From UBA1926 sp036732005 (GTDB lineage Bacteria > Planctomycetota > Phycisphaerae > Phycisphaerales > UBA1924), in contig DAINDF010000001.1 in the NCBI GenBank assembly GCA_036732005.1, forward strand, positions 310,001 to 374,000: 64,000 bases of DNA. Reading direction: 5' to 3'. The number at the start of each line of letters is the position of its first letter. Position 1 is the stretch's first letter. The position numbers were made by a program, and so were the translations under genes. Shown here piece after piece: positions 51,626 to 60,938 of this stretch. Below the pieces are notes generated by a model. The model was not told where the DNA came from. It saw nothing but the letters and a program-made list of their open reading frames with translations, and ran no database searches.

Positions 51626-52249
51626 TCAGTCAGTTTCAGCCAAGATGAGGCGGTCGATCGCGAGGCTCGTATTGGGATCACTATTCAACGCAGTTCGCAC
51701 AGATATTATTATGCAGCTCCACTTCTCCGCGAGTTCTTTCAACCCTGTCTGATTCACTACCAAAGCCTGCCAATCAACTGCGCCTTTGCGAGGCTCGTTT
51801 GCGAATCCTATAGATTTGATGTGTCCGTCATTGCCTCGGCTTGTCCACAAATTCCCGTGAGCAAAGGCATGGCGAAGTAGCTTCTGAACACAGCAGACGC
51901 GGGGGTCGGCCTCATCGTTATTGTCGCCAATGTCAAGCCAGGAGCGGTCTTCATTCTCCAAATCAGATCGCGGAATGGAGGGGTAGAATCGAAACCGCCC
52001 GTTTTGAATCTCTGAAGACAGTGGAGCAGCCAGCCACGATTCAAATATCTTCGTCGCATTGAACACAGTCGAATTCTCTCGCAGCGTAGGCAATGCATGC
52101 AGGCAGGTGATTCGTTCAAACGACATCAGGACCGCTGGGAACAAGAACGCGAGTGCACGCGTGATTTCGCGATCTGGAACTTCACCATCAGTACGGATCA
52201 ACTCCGCAACGCGGCAGGGGAAGTCAACTGACCAGCTCTGATAGTTCAT
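51626..52249 (-). CDS. Orphan protein with HEPN-like RHAFAH motif, atypical base composition
   Basis: The 207-residue protein is not recognised as a whole. It is helical, and residues ~130-136 read LRHAFAHGNL, matching the R-x4-H motif of HEPN ribonucleases. The IGDNNDEADPRVCCVQKLLRH region before it and helical flanks fit a HEPN-like bundle. Codon use and base composition (visibly AT-richer, many AAT, TTC, ATA codons) differ sharply from both neighbours, which suggests horizontal acquisition. No Shine-Dalgarno is visible; the ATG lies nine bases beyond the kbl stop, so it may be translated by coupling. No antitoxin-like partner is adjacent. A toxin or defence role is only a hypothesis. Confidence 0.6.
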   Translation of the reverse strand: MNYQSWSVDFPCRVAELIRTDGEVPDREITRALAFLFPAVLMSFERITCLHALPTLRENSTVFNATKIFESWLAAPLSSEIQNGRFRFYPSIPRSDLENEDRSWLDIGDNNDEADPRVCCVQKLLRHAFAHGNLWTSRGNDGHIKSIGFANEPRKGAVDWQALVVNQTGLKELAEKWSCIIISVRTALNSDPNTSLAIDRLILAETD

Positions 52250-52258
52250 AGCTAATTT

Positions 52259-53506
<1,248 letters not shown>

Positions 53507-53598
53507 GAGAAAACTCCCGTCGGGGCGGGCGGGCCGCCGCCGAGGGGAGTGTACACCCGGCCCCGTTCCGGCTCATCGCGAGCAGGCGGGTGGGGCGA

Positions 53599-54156
53599 TC
53601 AGTCGTCGTCCTCCGATTCGGCGTGGTGCGTTCCGCCCGTGGCCGGAGGGAGCGCGGACGACTGCCCCCTGGGCGGCACACCCAGCCCGTGGTCGTAGAC
53701 GATCGAGCCCCCGGTGTGGGCCGTCCACGCGAAGCGGGCGGAAACGCCGATCGACGCGATCAGCGCGACGCTCGCGAGCAACGCGGCGGCCTTCTTGGGC
53801 TTGGGGAGCAACCCGCCCGCAGCGAGCAGGACGCAAGCTCCAGGCCACAGCCACGCGCCCTCGCCGAGTTCCTCGTGACGCTCGAGGGCGGCTTCCTCGG
53901 CCGGGGTGAGCGCGGGCGTGACGGCCTCGACCGCCTCGTAGGCCTCCTCGCCGGCCCCGGCGGCGAGACCCGCGCCCGCCATCGCGCCGAGCAACGCCAG
54001 CACCGCGGCGATCCCGACCGGCTTGCTCTTGAACCGCGTCGCGGCGAACCAGCCCAGCAGGAGCACCGCGACGGGCATGAGAACGATCGGCCAATGGACC
54101 ATCATCGCGTGACGGGCGTGCGGGTCGGCGAGTGAATCCATGATCTCCTGGAGCAT
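53599..54156 (-). CDS. Four-helix membrane protein with HWPI motif (DUF2231-like)
   Basis: The 185-residue protein starts at MLQEIMDSLADPHARHAMMV; the frame upstream is unlikely. DPHARHAMMVHWPIVLMPVAV resembles the start of DUF2231-type and related membrane proteins, where His residues in the first helix may bind haem or metal. Three further helices follow (GIAAVLALLGAMAGAGLAAG, WLWPGACVLLAAGGLL, ALLASVALIASIGVSARFAW). The C-terminal tail is Gly/His/acid-rich (THHAESEDDD). It is divergent from the metal-transport operon across 192 bases. Function is unknown. Confidence 0.65.
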   Translation of the reverse strand: MLQEIMDSLADPHARHAMMVHWPIVLMPVAVLLLGWFAATRFKSKPVGIAAVLALLGAMAGAGLAAGAGEEAYEAVEAVTPALTPAEEAALERHEELGEGAWLWPGACVLLAAGGLLPKPKKAAALLASVALIASIGVSARFAWTAHTGGSIVYDHGLGVPPRGQSSALPPATGGTHHAESEDDD

Positions 54157-54275
54157 TGCAGAGCCTCTCCGTATTGAGTCACGACGAAACGCCCGGGCCC
54201 CAATCGAGCCGGACCTTGATTGTTGGGCGTCGGGGGCCGCGGGTTCCAGCGCCCCGCACGCGCCCCTGGGCAGGG

Positions 54276-54304
54276 TTGACCCCAAATGTAGGCCAGGCTA
54301 CAAT
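54276..54304 (+). promoter_or_regulatory. Promoter with overlapping palindromic operator before the metal ABC operon
   Basis: TTGACC (-35, 54276-54281), 17 bases, then TACAAT (-10, 54299-54304) make a near-consensus sigma-70 promoter. The dyad TGTAG-GCCAGG-CTACA (54287-54302) fills the spacer and overlaps the -10; with one mismatch it extends outward to AAATGTAG / CTACAATTT. A metal-dependent repressor of the DtxR/MntR type binding here would block RNA polymerase. The binding protein's identity is inference. Confidence 0.65.
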
Positions 54305-54348
54305 TTCTCCCGGGACCGTCTTGGACGCGTTTCCTGGAGATTCCTCGC

Positions 54349-55332
54349 ATGAACGGCTCGCAATCGGGACGGGTTCTGCTCCGGCGTTGGATGATCTTGC
54401 TGGCTCTGCTCGCGTTCGGTCTTCCCGCCCACGCCGAGCCCGGCACCCCTCGATTCACGGCCGTGGCGACCGTCGGCATGGTGGGCGACCTCGTCCGCTC
54501 GGTCGCGGGAGAGCGGGCGGAGGTCGTCGTGCTGATGGCCTCGGGCGTCGACCCCCACCTCTACCGGCCCACCCGCTCGGACCTGCAGCGCCTGATGCGG
54601 GCGGAGATGATCTTCTCCAACGGCCTGCTGCTCGAAGGCAAACTGGCCGAGGCGCTGACGCGCGCCGCGGACGCCGGGAAGACGGTCGTCGCGGTAGCCG
54701 AGGGGATCGACCTGGGCGACCTTCTGGACCCCGATGGGCTCGGGGGGCACCACGACCCCCATGTCTGGATGGACCCGACGCTCTGGGCGAAGGCGGCGGG
54801 GGTGATCCGCGACGCGCTGATCGCGTTCGACCCCGCGGGGGCCGAGGCGTACCGCGCCAACGCCGAACGCACGATCAACGCGATCCTGGAACTGGACGCG
54901 TACGCCGCGCGGGTGCTGTCGACCGTCGCGGAAGGCGAGCGGGTGCTGATCACGGCCCACGACGCGTTCGGCTACTTCGGCCGGCGGTTCGGCTACGAGG
55001 TGGTCGGCATCCAGGGGCTCTCCACCGAGTCGGAGGCGGGGGTCCGGGATATCGAGCGGCTCGTTGACCTGATCGTGAGCCGCAACATCAAGGCCGTGTT
55101 CGTCGAGTCCACCGTCTCCGAGCGCAACATCAACGCGTTGATCGCCGGGGCGAGGGCGAAGGGGCACACCGTGGCGATCGGCGGGAGCCTGTTCAGCGAC
55201 GCGATGGGCGACGAGGGGACCTACGAGGGAACCTACCTCGGGATGATCGACCACAACGCCACGACGATCGCCCGTGCGCTCGGAGGCCAGACGCCCGCCC
55301 GTGGTATGAGCGGAAAACTGGCGGAACCATGA
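54349..55332 (+). CDS. Metal ABC transporter substrate-binding protein (cluster 9, TroA/MntA-like)
   Basis: The 327-residue exported protein has a signal peptide (WMILLALLAFGLPAHAEP). Metal-site blocks of the TroA/ZnuA family are ASGVDPHLYRPTRSDLQ (His), HHDPHVWMDPTLWAKA (His), VLITAHDAFGYFGRRFGYEV and VESTVSERNINALI with late GGSLFSDAMGD (Asp). The His-rich loop is very short (GGHHDPH), which fits manganese or iron better than zinc. It is the first gene of a four-gene operon, with ATGA overlap to the ATPase gene. The promoter and operator are at 54276-54304. Confidence 0.93.
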   Translation: MNGSQSGRVLLRRWMILLALLAFGLPAHAEPGTPRFTAVATVGMVGDLVRSVAGERAEVVVLMASGVDPHLYRPTRSDLQRLMRAEMIFSNGLLLEGKLAEALTRAADAGKTVVAVAEGIDLGDLLDPDGLGGHHDPHVWMDPTLWAKAAGVIRDALIAFDPAGAEAYRANAERTINAILELDAYAARVLSTVAEGERVLITAHDAFGYFGRRFGYEVVGIQGLSTESEAGVRDIERLVDLIVSRNIKAVFVESTVSERNINALIAGARAKGHTVAIGGSLFSDAMGDEGTYEGTYLGMIDHNATTIARALGGQTPARGMSGKLAEP

Positions 55333-56171
55333 GCCCCGAGTTCGCCAAGACAACGGCGGCACCCGGCGAACTCGGCCCCCTGGCCGCCCGCCCCGAGCAC
55401 TCGCCGGAAAGCCCCGTCTCGATCCACGCGATGACGGTGGCCTACCACCGCAAGCCCGTCCTCTGGGATGTCGACTACGACGCGCCCGCGAACAAACTCA
55501 TCGCGATCGTCGGCCCGAACGGCGCGGGAAAGAGCACGCTGATCAAGGCGTGCCTCGGCCTGATCCCGCTCGCGTCGGGGCAGGTCGAGTTCTGGGGGCG
55601 GGCCTACCGCAGGGCACGCGCGCGGGTCGGATATGTCCCGCAGCGGGAGAGCGTCGACTGGGATTTCCCCGTGTCGGCCCTCGATGTCGTCTGTATGGGA
55701 CGGTACAGGATGGCGGGCTGGTGCCGCCCCGTGGGCGCCCGCCACCGGAACGCCGCGCTCGATTGCCTCGAACGCGTCGGCATGCGGCCGTTCGCGAACC
55801 GGCAGATCAGCCAGTTGTCGGGCGGGCAGCAGCAGCGGGTCTTCCTGGCGCGCGCCCTTGCCCAGGAGGCGGACCTCTATTTCATGGACGAGCCGTTCGC
55901 CGGGGTCGACGCGGCGACCGAGCGGGCGATCGTGCGGGTGCTCCGGTCCCTCCGCGAGTCGGGCAAGACCGTGATCGCGGTCCACCACGATATCCAGACC
56001 GTGCCCGAGTACTTCGACGAGGTCATCCTGCTCAACATGCGCGTCGTCGCGGCGGGCCCGGTCTCGCGCGTCTTCACGCAGGAGAACCTGCACCGCACCT
56101 ACGGCGGAAGGCTGACGCTGCTCTCCGAGGCCGCCGAGGCGATGGCCCGCGCCGCGTCGGGGGAGGGCTGA
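55329..56171 (+). CDS. Metal ABC transporter ATP-binding protein
   Basis: The 280-residue ATPase has Walker A AIVGPNGAGKSTLIKA, Q-loop YVPQRESVDWDFPVSALDVV (typical of Mn/Zn importers), signature LSGGQQQRVFLARALAQ, Walker B LYFMDEPFAGVDA and the switch His in VIAVHHDIQTV. It powers the two permeases encoded next. The first ~30 residues are a Pro-rich extension beyond the usual start. It overlaps the binding-protein gene by four bases. Confidence 0.95.
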   Translation: MSPEFAKTTAAPGELGPLAARPEHSPESPVSIHAMTVAYHRKPVLWDVDYDAPANKLIAIVGPNGAGKSTLIKACLGLIPLASGQVEFWGRAYRRARARVGYVPQRESVDWDFPVSALDVVCMGRYRMAGWCRPVGARHRNAALDCLERVGMRPFANRQISQLSGGQQQRVFLARALAQEADLYFMDEPFAGVDAATERAIVRVLRSLRESGKTVIAVHHDIQTVPEYFDEVILLNMRVVAAGPVSRVFTQENLHRTYGGRLTLLSEAAEAMARAASGEG

Positions 56172-56174
56172 GCC

Positions 56175-57590
56175 GTGCCCGGCGGGGCCCCCATCCACAC
56201 GCTCGCCGAACTTGGCTCGGCCGCGGGCGGGTCGCTCGCGATCGTTCCAGACGCTCCACTGCACGCCGCAGAGGTCTGGAAGACCCTGACGCTTCGGGCT
56301 GGGTTCAACACCAGCACGGTGATCCTGGGCACGACGCTCCTCGGGCTCGCGGCCGGCATTGTCGGCGTCTTCGCCCTGCTCCGGAAACGATCGCTCGTGA
56401 CCGACGCGTTGAGCCACGCGACGCTCCCGGGCATCGCGCTCGCGTTCCTGCTCGCGCCCGGGCTGGGGGTCGGGGGGCGGTCGCTCCCGCTCCTGCTGCT
56501 GGGCGCGACGGCGAGCGCCGCGCTCAGCGTGCTCTGCATCCAGCTCATCCTGCGACACACCCGCCTGCGCGAGGACGCGGCGATCGGCATCGTGCTCAGC
56601 GTCTTCTTCGGCGCGGGCGTTGTCGGGCTGTCGTACATCCAGAAGAACGCCCCCGCGGGGGCGGCGGGGCTGAGCCACTTCATCTTCGGGCAGACCGCGG
56701 CGATGAGCGTGGGCGACGCGACCCTGATGGGGTCGATCGCGCTGGTTGCAATCGGCGCCGCGTTGCTGTTCTTCAAGGAGTTCTCGCTCGCCTGCTTCAA
56801 CGACGCGTTCGCGCGGGTCCAGGGATGGCCCGTCTCCTTGATCGACCTGGCGATGATGGCGCTCGTCGTGCTCGTCACCGTCGCGGGGCTCCAGGCCGTC
56901 GGGCTCGTCCTCGTGGTGGCGATGCTGATCATCCCACCCGTCGCCGCGCGGTTCTGGTCCGAGCGGCTCTGGGTGCTGGTTGCGCTCGCGGGGGTGTTCG
57001 GGGCGTCCAGCGGGTACCTCGGCGCCGTGGTCTCTGCGCTCCTCCCCGGCAAGCCCGCAGGCGCGGTCATCGTGCTGACCGCGGGCGTCATCTTCTCGCT
57101 GAGCATGCTGCTGGCGCCTTCGCGGGGCGTGGTCGCCTCGACCGCCCGCCGCCTGCACCTGCGCCTCCGCATGGCGGGGGATCACCTGCTCGAAGCGGCC
57201 CACGAATCCGCCTCCAAGACCGACCTCGCGCCGGGCGAAGGCGTCGTCACCCCCGACGACCTGCGCTCGCTCGCCCGCCTGCGGGGCTGGCCGCCGTGGT
57301 TCGGCCCGCTGGTCGTCCACGCGCTCACCCACGGGGGGATGCTCTCCCGCCGGCCCGGGCGGGGGCTCGCGCTCACCGAGGCCGGGCGTGAGCGCGGCGC
57401 CCGCGTCCGCCGGAACCACACGCTCTGGTCGCAGTACCTCATCACCTACGCCGACATCGCGCCCACCCATGTCGACTGGTCGGTCGATCAGGTCGAGCAT
57501 GTGCTCTCCGATACCCTGATCGCCGAGCTCGAACGGGCCCTCGAACGCCGGGGCGTGGCGCTCCCACCGCGGGCAGGGAGCACGCCGTGA
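56175..57590 (+). CDS. Metal ABC transporter permease fused to a DtxR/MntR-like domain (first)
   Basis: The 471-residue protein has a GTG start, three bases after the ATPase stop. Residues ~45-310 contain eight or so helices of the ZnuB/MntC type (RKRSLVTDALSHATLPGIAL, GIVLSVFFGAGVVGLSYIQK, LVVAMLIIPPVAARFWSE). Such permeases normally end near residue 280-300. Here ~140 cytoplasmic residues follow: a winged-helix region (PGEGVVTPDDLRSLARLRGW to GGMLSRRPGRGLALTEAGRE) and a dimerisation-type helix (RRNHTLWSQYLITYADIAPT, DQVEHVLSDTLIAELER). That matches DtxR/MntR repressors in order and sequence flavour. A metal-sensing cytoplasmic domain on the transporter could gate transport or act on DNA. 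Confidence 0.92.
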   Translation: MPGGAPIHTLAELGSAAGGSLAIVPDAPLHAAEVWKTLTLRAGFNTSTVILGTTLLGLAAGIVGVFALLRKRSLVTDALSHATLPGIALAFLLAPGLGVGGRSLPLLLLGATASAALSVLCIQLILRHTRLREDAAIGIVLSVFFGAGVVGLSYIQKNAPAGAAGLSHFIFGQTAAMSVGDATLMGSIALVAIGAALLFFKEFSLACFNDAFARVQGWPVSLIDLAMMALVVLVTVAGLQAVGLVLVVAMLIIPPVAARFWSERLWVLVALAGVFGASSGYLGAVVSALLPGKPAGAVIVLTAGVIFSLSMLLAPSRGVVASTARRLHLRLRMAGDHLLEAAHESASKTDLAPGEGVVTPDDLRSLARLRGWPPWFGPLVVHALTHGGMLSRRPGRGLALTEAGRERGARVRRNHTLWSQYLITYADIAPTHVDWSVDQVEHVLSDTLIAELERALERRGVALPPRAGSTP

Positions 57591-58927
57591 CGCCGTTCGA
57601 CCCCGGGCTCGACCTCTTCCCGCTTCTCGCCGCCACCCTCGCGGCGGCGACCTGCGGCCTGCTCGGCAACTTCCTGGTCCTCCGCCGGCTCAGCCTCATG
57701 GGCGACGCGATCAGCCACAGCGTGCTCCCGGGGCTCGTCGTCGCCTTCATCATGACAGGGTCGCGGAGCCCGTTCCCGATGTTCCTGGGCGCCGCGGCCG
57801 CGGGGATCGCGACGGTCGGGCTCGTCGAACTGGTCAAACGCCTCGGGAGGGTCGAGCCGGGAGCCGCGATGGGCGTGGTCTTCAGCGTGCTGTTTGCGCT
57901 GGGGGTGCTGCTTATCGAGTCGGGCGGGGCGCGGCACATCGACCTCGACGCGGACTGCGTCCTGCACGGGCAGCTCGAGACGCTCGTCTGGTACGACCCG
58001 CCGGGGTCCCTCGCGGGCCTTCTCAGCCTCGACACACTCCGCGCCGCGCCGCGACAGGTCTCGACGCTCCTGGGCGTCCTCCTCGCGACCGCCGCCTTCG
58101 TCGCCCTGTTCTACAAGGAACTCCGCCTCGCCGCCTTCGACCCCGACCTGGCGACGACGCAGGGGTTCAACGCGACCCTGCTGAACGCCCTGTTCATGCT
58201 GTTCGTCGCCGCCGCAACGGTCGCCTCGTTCGAGGCGGTCGGCTCGATCCTCGTGATCGCGATGCTCGTCTGCCCCGCGGCGACCGCCCGCCTGCTCACC
58301 GACCGACTGGCCTCCCAGATCTGGTGCAGCGTGGCCCTCGCGGTCGCCGGCGCGGTCGCGGGGTATCTGGGCGCCACCTGGATCCCGGCCCGATTCGGGG
58401 TCGACTCGGTCAACGCCGCCGGCTCGATCACGCTCGCGTTGGGGGGCCTGCTCGTGATCGCGGTGATCGCCTCCCCCCGGAACGGGCTGGTGCGCCGCCT
58501 GCTCCGACGCCGGCAACTCGCCTGCGAGATCGCGCACGACGACCTGCTCGCGACCCTCTTCCGCGCCTCCGAGGCGGGCGAGCCCCGCCTCACACCGAGT
58601 CGTCTGCACACCCTCCTGCCCGGTCGGGCGGTCCGGGCCGCGACCGCCCGCGCCACCCGACGCGGCCTGCTGGCCACGGACAGCCGCGGCGTCTCCCTCA
58701 CCGAGTCGGGCCTGCACGCCGGCGCGGAGATCGTGCGCCGGCATCGCCTCTGGGAGCACTACCACGTCGACCGGGCCGGGCTCGCCCCGGACCATGTCCA
58801 CGAACCGGCCGAGCGATTGGAGCACTTCGGCTCGGGCCCGGCCCCGGGCCCCGCCACGGACCCGCACGGCAAGCCGATCCCCGGATCGGGCCCCGGCGAG
58901 AATCCGGAACGCCCTCCCCCAAAATGA
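57587..58927 (+). CDS. Metal ABC transporter permease fused to a DtxR/MntR-like domain (second)
   Basis: The 446-residue protein starts at GTG overlapping the previous stop by four bases. Residues ~10-290 are the permease (GNFLVLRRLSLMGDAISHSV, VVFSVLFALGVLLIESGGAR, SILVIAMLVCPAATARLLTD). Residues ~305-420 again resemble DtxR/MntR: helices around EIAHDDLLATLFRASEAGEP, wing LLATDSRGVSLTESGLHAGA, then EIVRRHRLWEHYHVDRAGLA and HVHEPAERLEHF. The HEVLSD-like block is degenerate here and the tail ends in Pro/Gly-rich sequence. Together with the first permease, the transporter would carry two such domains, as a repressor dimer would. It is the last gene of the operon. Confidence 0.92.
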   Translation: MTPFDPGLDLFPLLAATLAAATCGLLGNFLVLRRLSLMGDAISHSVLPGLVVAFIMTGSRSPFPMFLGAAAAGIATVGLVELVKRLGRVEPGAAMGVVFSVLFALGVLLIESGGARHIDLDADCVLHGQLETLVWYDPPGSLAGLLSLDTLRAAPRQVSTLLGVLLATAAFVALFYKELRLAAFDPDLATTQGFNATLLNALFMLFVAAATVASFEAVGSILVIAMLVCPAATARLLTDRLASQIWCSVALAVAGAVAGYLGATWIPARFGVDSVNAAGSITLALGGLLVIAVIASPRNGLVRRLLRRRQLACEIAHDDLLATLFRASEAGEPRLTPSRLHTLLPGRAVRAATARATRRGLLATDSRGVSLTESGLHAGAEIVRRHRLWEHYHVDRAGLAPDHVHEPAERLEHFGSGPAPGPATDPHGKPIPGSGPGENPERPPPK

Positions 58928-58930
58928 ACA

Positions 58931-58955
58931 CGACCCCGGGGCAGCCCCGGGGTCG
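58931..58955 (+). terminator. GC hairpin after the metal ABC operon
   Basis: A perfect 11-bp stem CGACCCCGGGG / CCCCGGGGTCG with a CAG loop begins three bases past the last stop codon. No T run follows, so it may be a processing or pausing hairpin rather than an intrinsic terminator. Confidence 0.5.
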
Positions 58956-58961
58956 CACAAG

Positions 58962-59035
58962 CACGGGCGGAAGGATTCGAACCCTCAACCTCCTGATCCG
59001 TAGTCAGGTGCTCTATCCAGTTGAGCTACGCCCGC
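58962..59035 (-). tRNA. tRNA-Arg (anticodon ACG)
   Basis: On the minus strand a full cloverleaf is readable: acceptor GCGGGCG / CGCCCGT, D arm GCTC / GAGC, anticodon stem CCTGA / TCAGG with loop CTACGGA (anticodon ACG), T arm GAGGG-TTCGAAT-CCTTC, discriminator G. Length is 74 and no CCA is encoded. ACG is normally deaminated to ICG by TadA to read CGU/CGC/CGA. Confidence 0.95.
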
Positions 59036-59221
59036 AGGTCGCGGCGGGATGCTACCCCCGACCCGGGCCGACGACAAGTCCGCCCCGAGTTCGCGGCTTG
59101 ATTCCGCCCGTCGGGGCGGCAACGATAGCGGTCCCGTGCGGGGGTGCGGCGGGGTCGGGAGAACCCGGCGGCACCCGACCGGCCGGAACCCTTCCCCGGC
59201 GAAGGGTCTCAAGGAGCGACG

Positions 59222-59494
59222 ATGGCCAATACCCAGTCGGCAAAGAAGCGCGTCCGTCAGAACCTCGTCCGCCGCGCCCGCAACCGTTGGCGCCTGCGGA
59301 CGATGCGTGGCGCCATCAAGGCGTTCGAGAAGGCTCTGGCGGACGGGAACATGACCCAGGCCGCCGACGCGTTCCGCACCGCCTCCGCCGTGGTGGACAA
59401 GACCGCCCAGAAGGGCGTCATCCACCGCAACCAGGCGTCCCGCCGCAAGAGCCGGATGAGCGCCCGCCTGAAGAAGGCCAAGCAGACCGCCTGA
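59222..59494 (+). CDS. rpsT: 30S ribosomal protein S20
   Basis: The 90-residue basic protein is typical of S20: MANTQSAKKRVRQNLVRRAR, then two long helices (MRGAIKAFEKALADG, TAQKGVIHRNQASRRKSRMS). It binds 16S rRNA helices early in 30S assembly. AAGGAGCGACG precedes the ATG. It is followed after two bases by a CPBP protease gene, so the two are co-transcribed. Confidence 0.96.
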   Translation: MANTQSAKKRVRQNLVRRARNRWRLRTMRGAIKAFEKALADGNMTQAADAFRTASAVVDKTAQKGVIHRNQASRRKSRMSARLKKAKQTA

Positions 59495-59496
59495 CC

Positions 59497-60285
59497 ATGG
59501 CTGCCTCGTCGGCCCGAACGCCACCGCCGGGGCGTCGCTCGGCCGACTCCCGCTCCGGGACACGCGAGGGCTACGCCTCCCGCTCGATCGATCCGCTCCA
59601 CATCCTCCTCTTTTTGACGCCGCTCGTCGCCTTCTATGAGGCGACGATTTTCTTTTCCGGGCTCAGCGGCGTGCAGGACACCGTCGCCGCCCACGAGCTC
59701 ATCAACCGATTCCTCCGCGTTTTCGGCGATTTCGCCCTGTATCTCCCCGGGATTGTCCTGATCGGCACCCTCCTGCTGATGAAGTTCCACCGCGGGGACG
59801 CCTGGTCGATCCGCCTCGGGACCCTCCCCCTCATGGCCGTCGAGTCCGTGGTCTGGGCGATCCCCATGCTGGTGATCGCCGCCCTGCTCAGCACCCCGCC
59901 GGCGGTCGCGGTCTCGAGTGCCGAACCGCTCGCCAGCCTCCCGCTGCTCTCCCGAATCGCCCTCTCGATCGGGGCCGGGCTCTATGAAGAACTGCTCTTC
60001 AGGCTCCTCCTCGTCAGCGCCGGGGCGATGGCCCTCCGGAGCATCTTCCGCCTGTCGGACACGCTCGCCGCCGGGCTTGCGATCGCCGCGGCTGCCCTCG
60101 CCTTCACTTTCTACCACCACCCCGGCGACCCGGCGACGCTGATCGCGCGCCGCCTGCTCTACTTCGTCGCGGGGTGCTTCCTGGGCCTGGTCTTTGTGCT
60201 GCGGGGGTTCGGCATCGTGGTTGGGGCCCACGCGGTGTACGACCTGTGCGTGCTGGTCTTGCTCCGGGCCGATGTGGAGGCCTAG
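59497..60285 (+). CDS. CPBP-family intramembrane glutamic/metalloprotease
   Basis: The 262-residue protein has about seven hydrophobic helices. The Abi/CPBP motifs are LYEELLFRLLL (EExxxR), FTFYHHPGD and GAHAVYDLC in the right order and spacing. The eukaryotic relative Rce1 cleaves CAAX proteins; bacterial members process peptides or serve in immunity to bacteriocins, with unknown targets here. The N-terminus is a Ser/Arg-rich cytoplasmic tail. It starts two bases after rpsT. Confidence 0.88.
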   Translation: MAASSARTPPPGRRSADSRSGTREGYASRSIDPLHILLFLTPLVAFYEATIFFSGLSGVQDTVAAHELINRFLRVFGDFALYLPGIVLIGTLLLMKFHRGDAWSIRLGTLPLMAVESVVWAIPMLVIAALLSTPPAVAVSSAEPLASLPLLSRIALSIGAGLYEELLFRLLLVSAGAMALRSIFRLSDTLAAGLAIAAAALAFTFYHHPGDPATLIARRLLYFVAGCFLGLVFVLRGFGIVVGAHAVYDLCVLVLLRADVEA

Positions 60286-60427
60286 ACTCATTCCCCAATA
60301 CAGGGGGATGGATGGTGCAAGTGTTTATCGGACATCCCCCGGGCCAGATCGGTGCTGGACTCGGCCCCCGGTCATCCGATATGTTGGGGTGACGATCCGA
60401 CCCCTCGGCAAGGCAAGGAGCGGCGGA

Positions 60428-60727
60428 ATGGGTATCGACTTCGCGATCGACGAGCTCTACGCAACCGGCTGGTCCGCCCTCGACTCGGCGGGCTGTGAGC
60501 GCCACAGTTCGGGGCGCTGGGTGCCCACGGTCGAGCGGGTCCGCCGCGAGTTCGCCAAGTCCGGCTACACCATCACCATTTCCTACGCGCAGTTGTTCGA
60601 TTGCCACCGCGCGGTCTGGGCCGATCTCGGCGGGGCCCCCGCGGGCGCGGTGGTGGGCGCATCCGAGCACGAGGCGGCGATCTACGCCCTTTCGCACCTC
60701 CGCCGGGCCCTGGCGCCGACCGCCTGA
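60428..60727 (+). CDS. Small conserved-looking protein of unknown function
   Basis: The 99-residue acidic-to-neutral cytoplasmic protein has AAGGAG well placed before the ATG. It has helical ends (DFAIDELYATGWSAL, HEAAIYALSHLRRALAPT) and a central strand region (GRWVPTVERVRREF, YTITISYAQLFDCHRAVW). No known family is recognised. The tidy start, length and codon use support a real gene. The 142-base gap before it holds only a small hairpin (60290-60309) without a T run and no convincing promoter. Confidence 0.65.
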   Translation: MGIDFAIDELYATGWSALDSAGCERHSSGRWVPTVERVRREFAKSGYTITISYAQLFDCHRAVWADLGGAPAGAVVGASEHEAAIYALSHLRRALAPTA

Positions 60728-60773
60728 GCGGATCGCCCCCTCCCCCACTCTTGCACAAGATCCTCGCGCGGGC

Positions 60774-60802
60774 TTGACCTTGCGCCGGTCGCTTTTTAGT
60801 GT
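60774..60802 (+). promoter_or_regulatory. Promoter of tRNA-Glu
   Basis: TTGACC (60774-60779), 17 bases, then TAGTGT (60797-60802). Initiation would fall about five bases before the mature tRNA 5' end. No discriminator-region stringent motif can be claimed from one site. Confidence 0.65.
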
Positions 60803-60814
60803 TGGGCCGCAGAC

Positions 60815-60889
60815 GGCCCCATCGTCTAGCCCGGTCCAGGACACCAGGTTCTCATCCTGGGAACGGGGGTTCGAATCCCCCTGGGGTCA
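60815..60889 (+). tRNA. tRNA-Glu (anticodon CTC)
   Basis: A cloverleaf is readable: acceptor GGCCCCA / TGGGGTC (one G-T pair), D arm GTC / GAC with the CCAGGACA sequence common in tRNA-Glu, anticodon stem CCAGG / CCTGG with loop TTCTCAT (anticodon CTC), and T arm GGGGG-TTCGAAT-CCCCC. Discriminator A; CCA is not encoded (CAT follows). Length is 75. Confidence 0.95.
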
Positions 60890-60938
60890 TTGGAGGCGGG
60901 CGCCCTCGGCCCGCGTTCCCCTCCTGACAAGGTCAAGC

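Noticed and set aside
51626..52249. Complete HEPN/MNT toxin-antitoxin pair
   Set aside because: No nucleotidyltransferase (GSxxxGxxxxxSDxD) gene adjoins; both neighbours are ordinary metabolic or secreted-protein genes.
60286..60310. Hairpin ATTCCCC / GGGGGAT as terminator of the CPBP gene
   Set aside because: The stem is short with one G-T pair and has no following T run; noted but not listed as a terminator.
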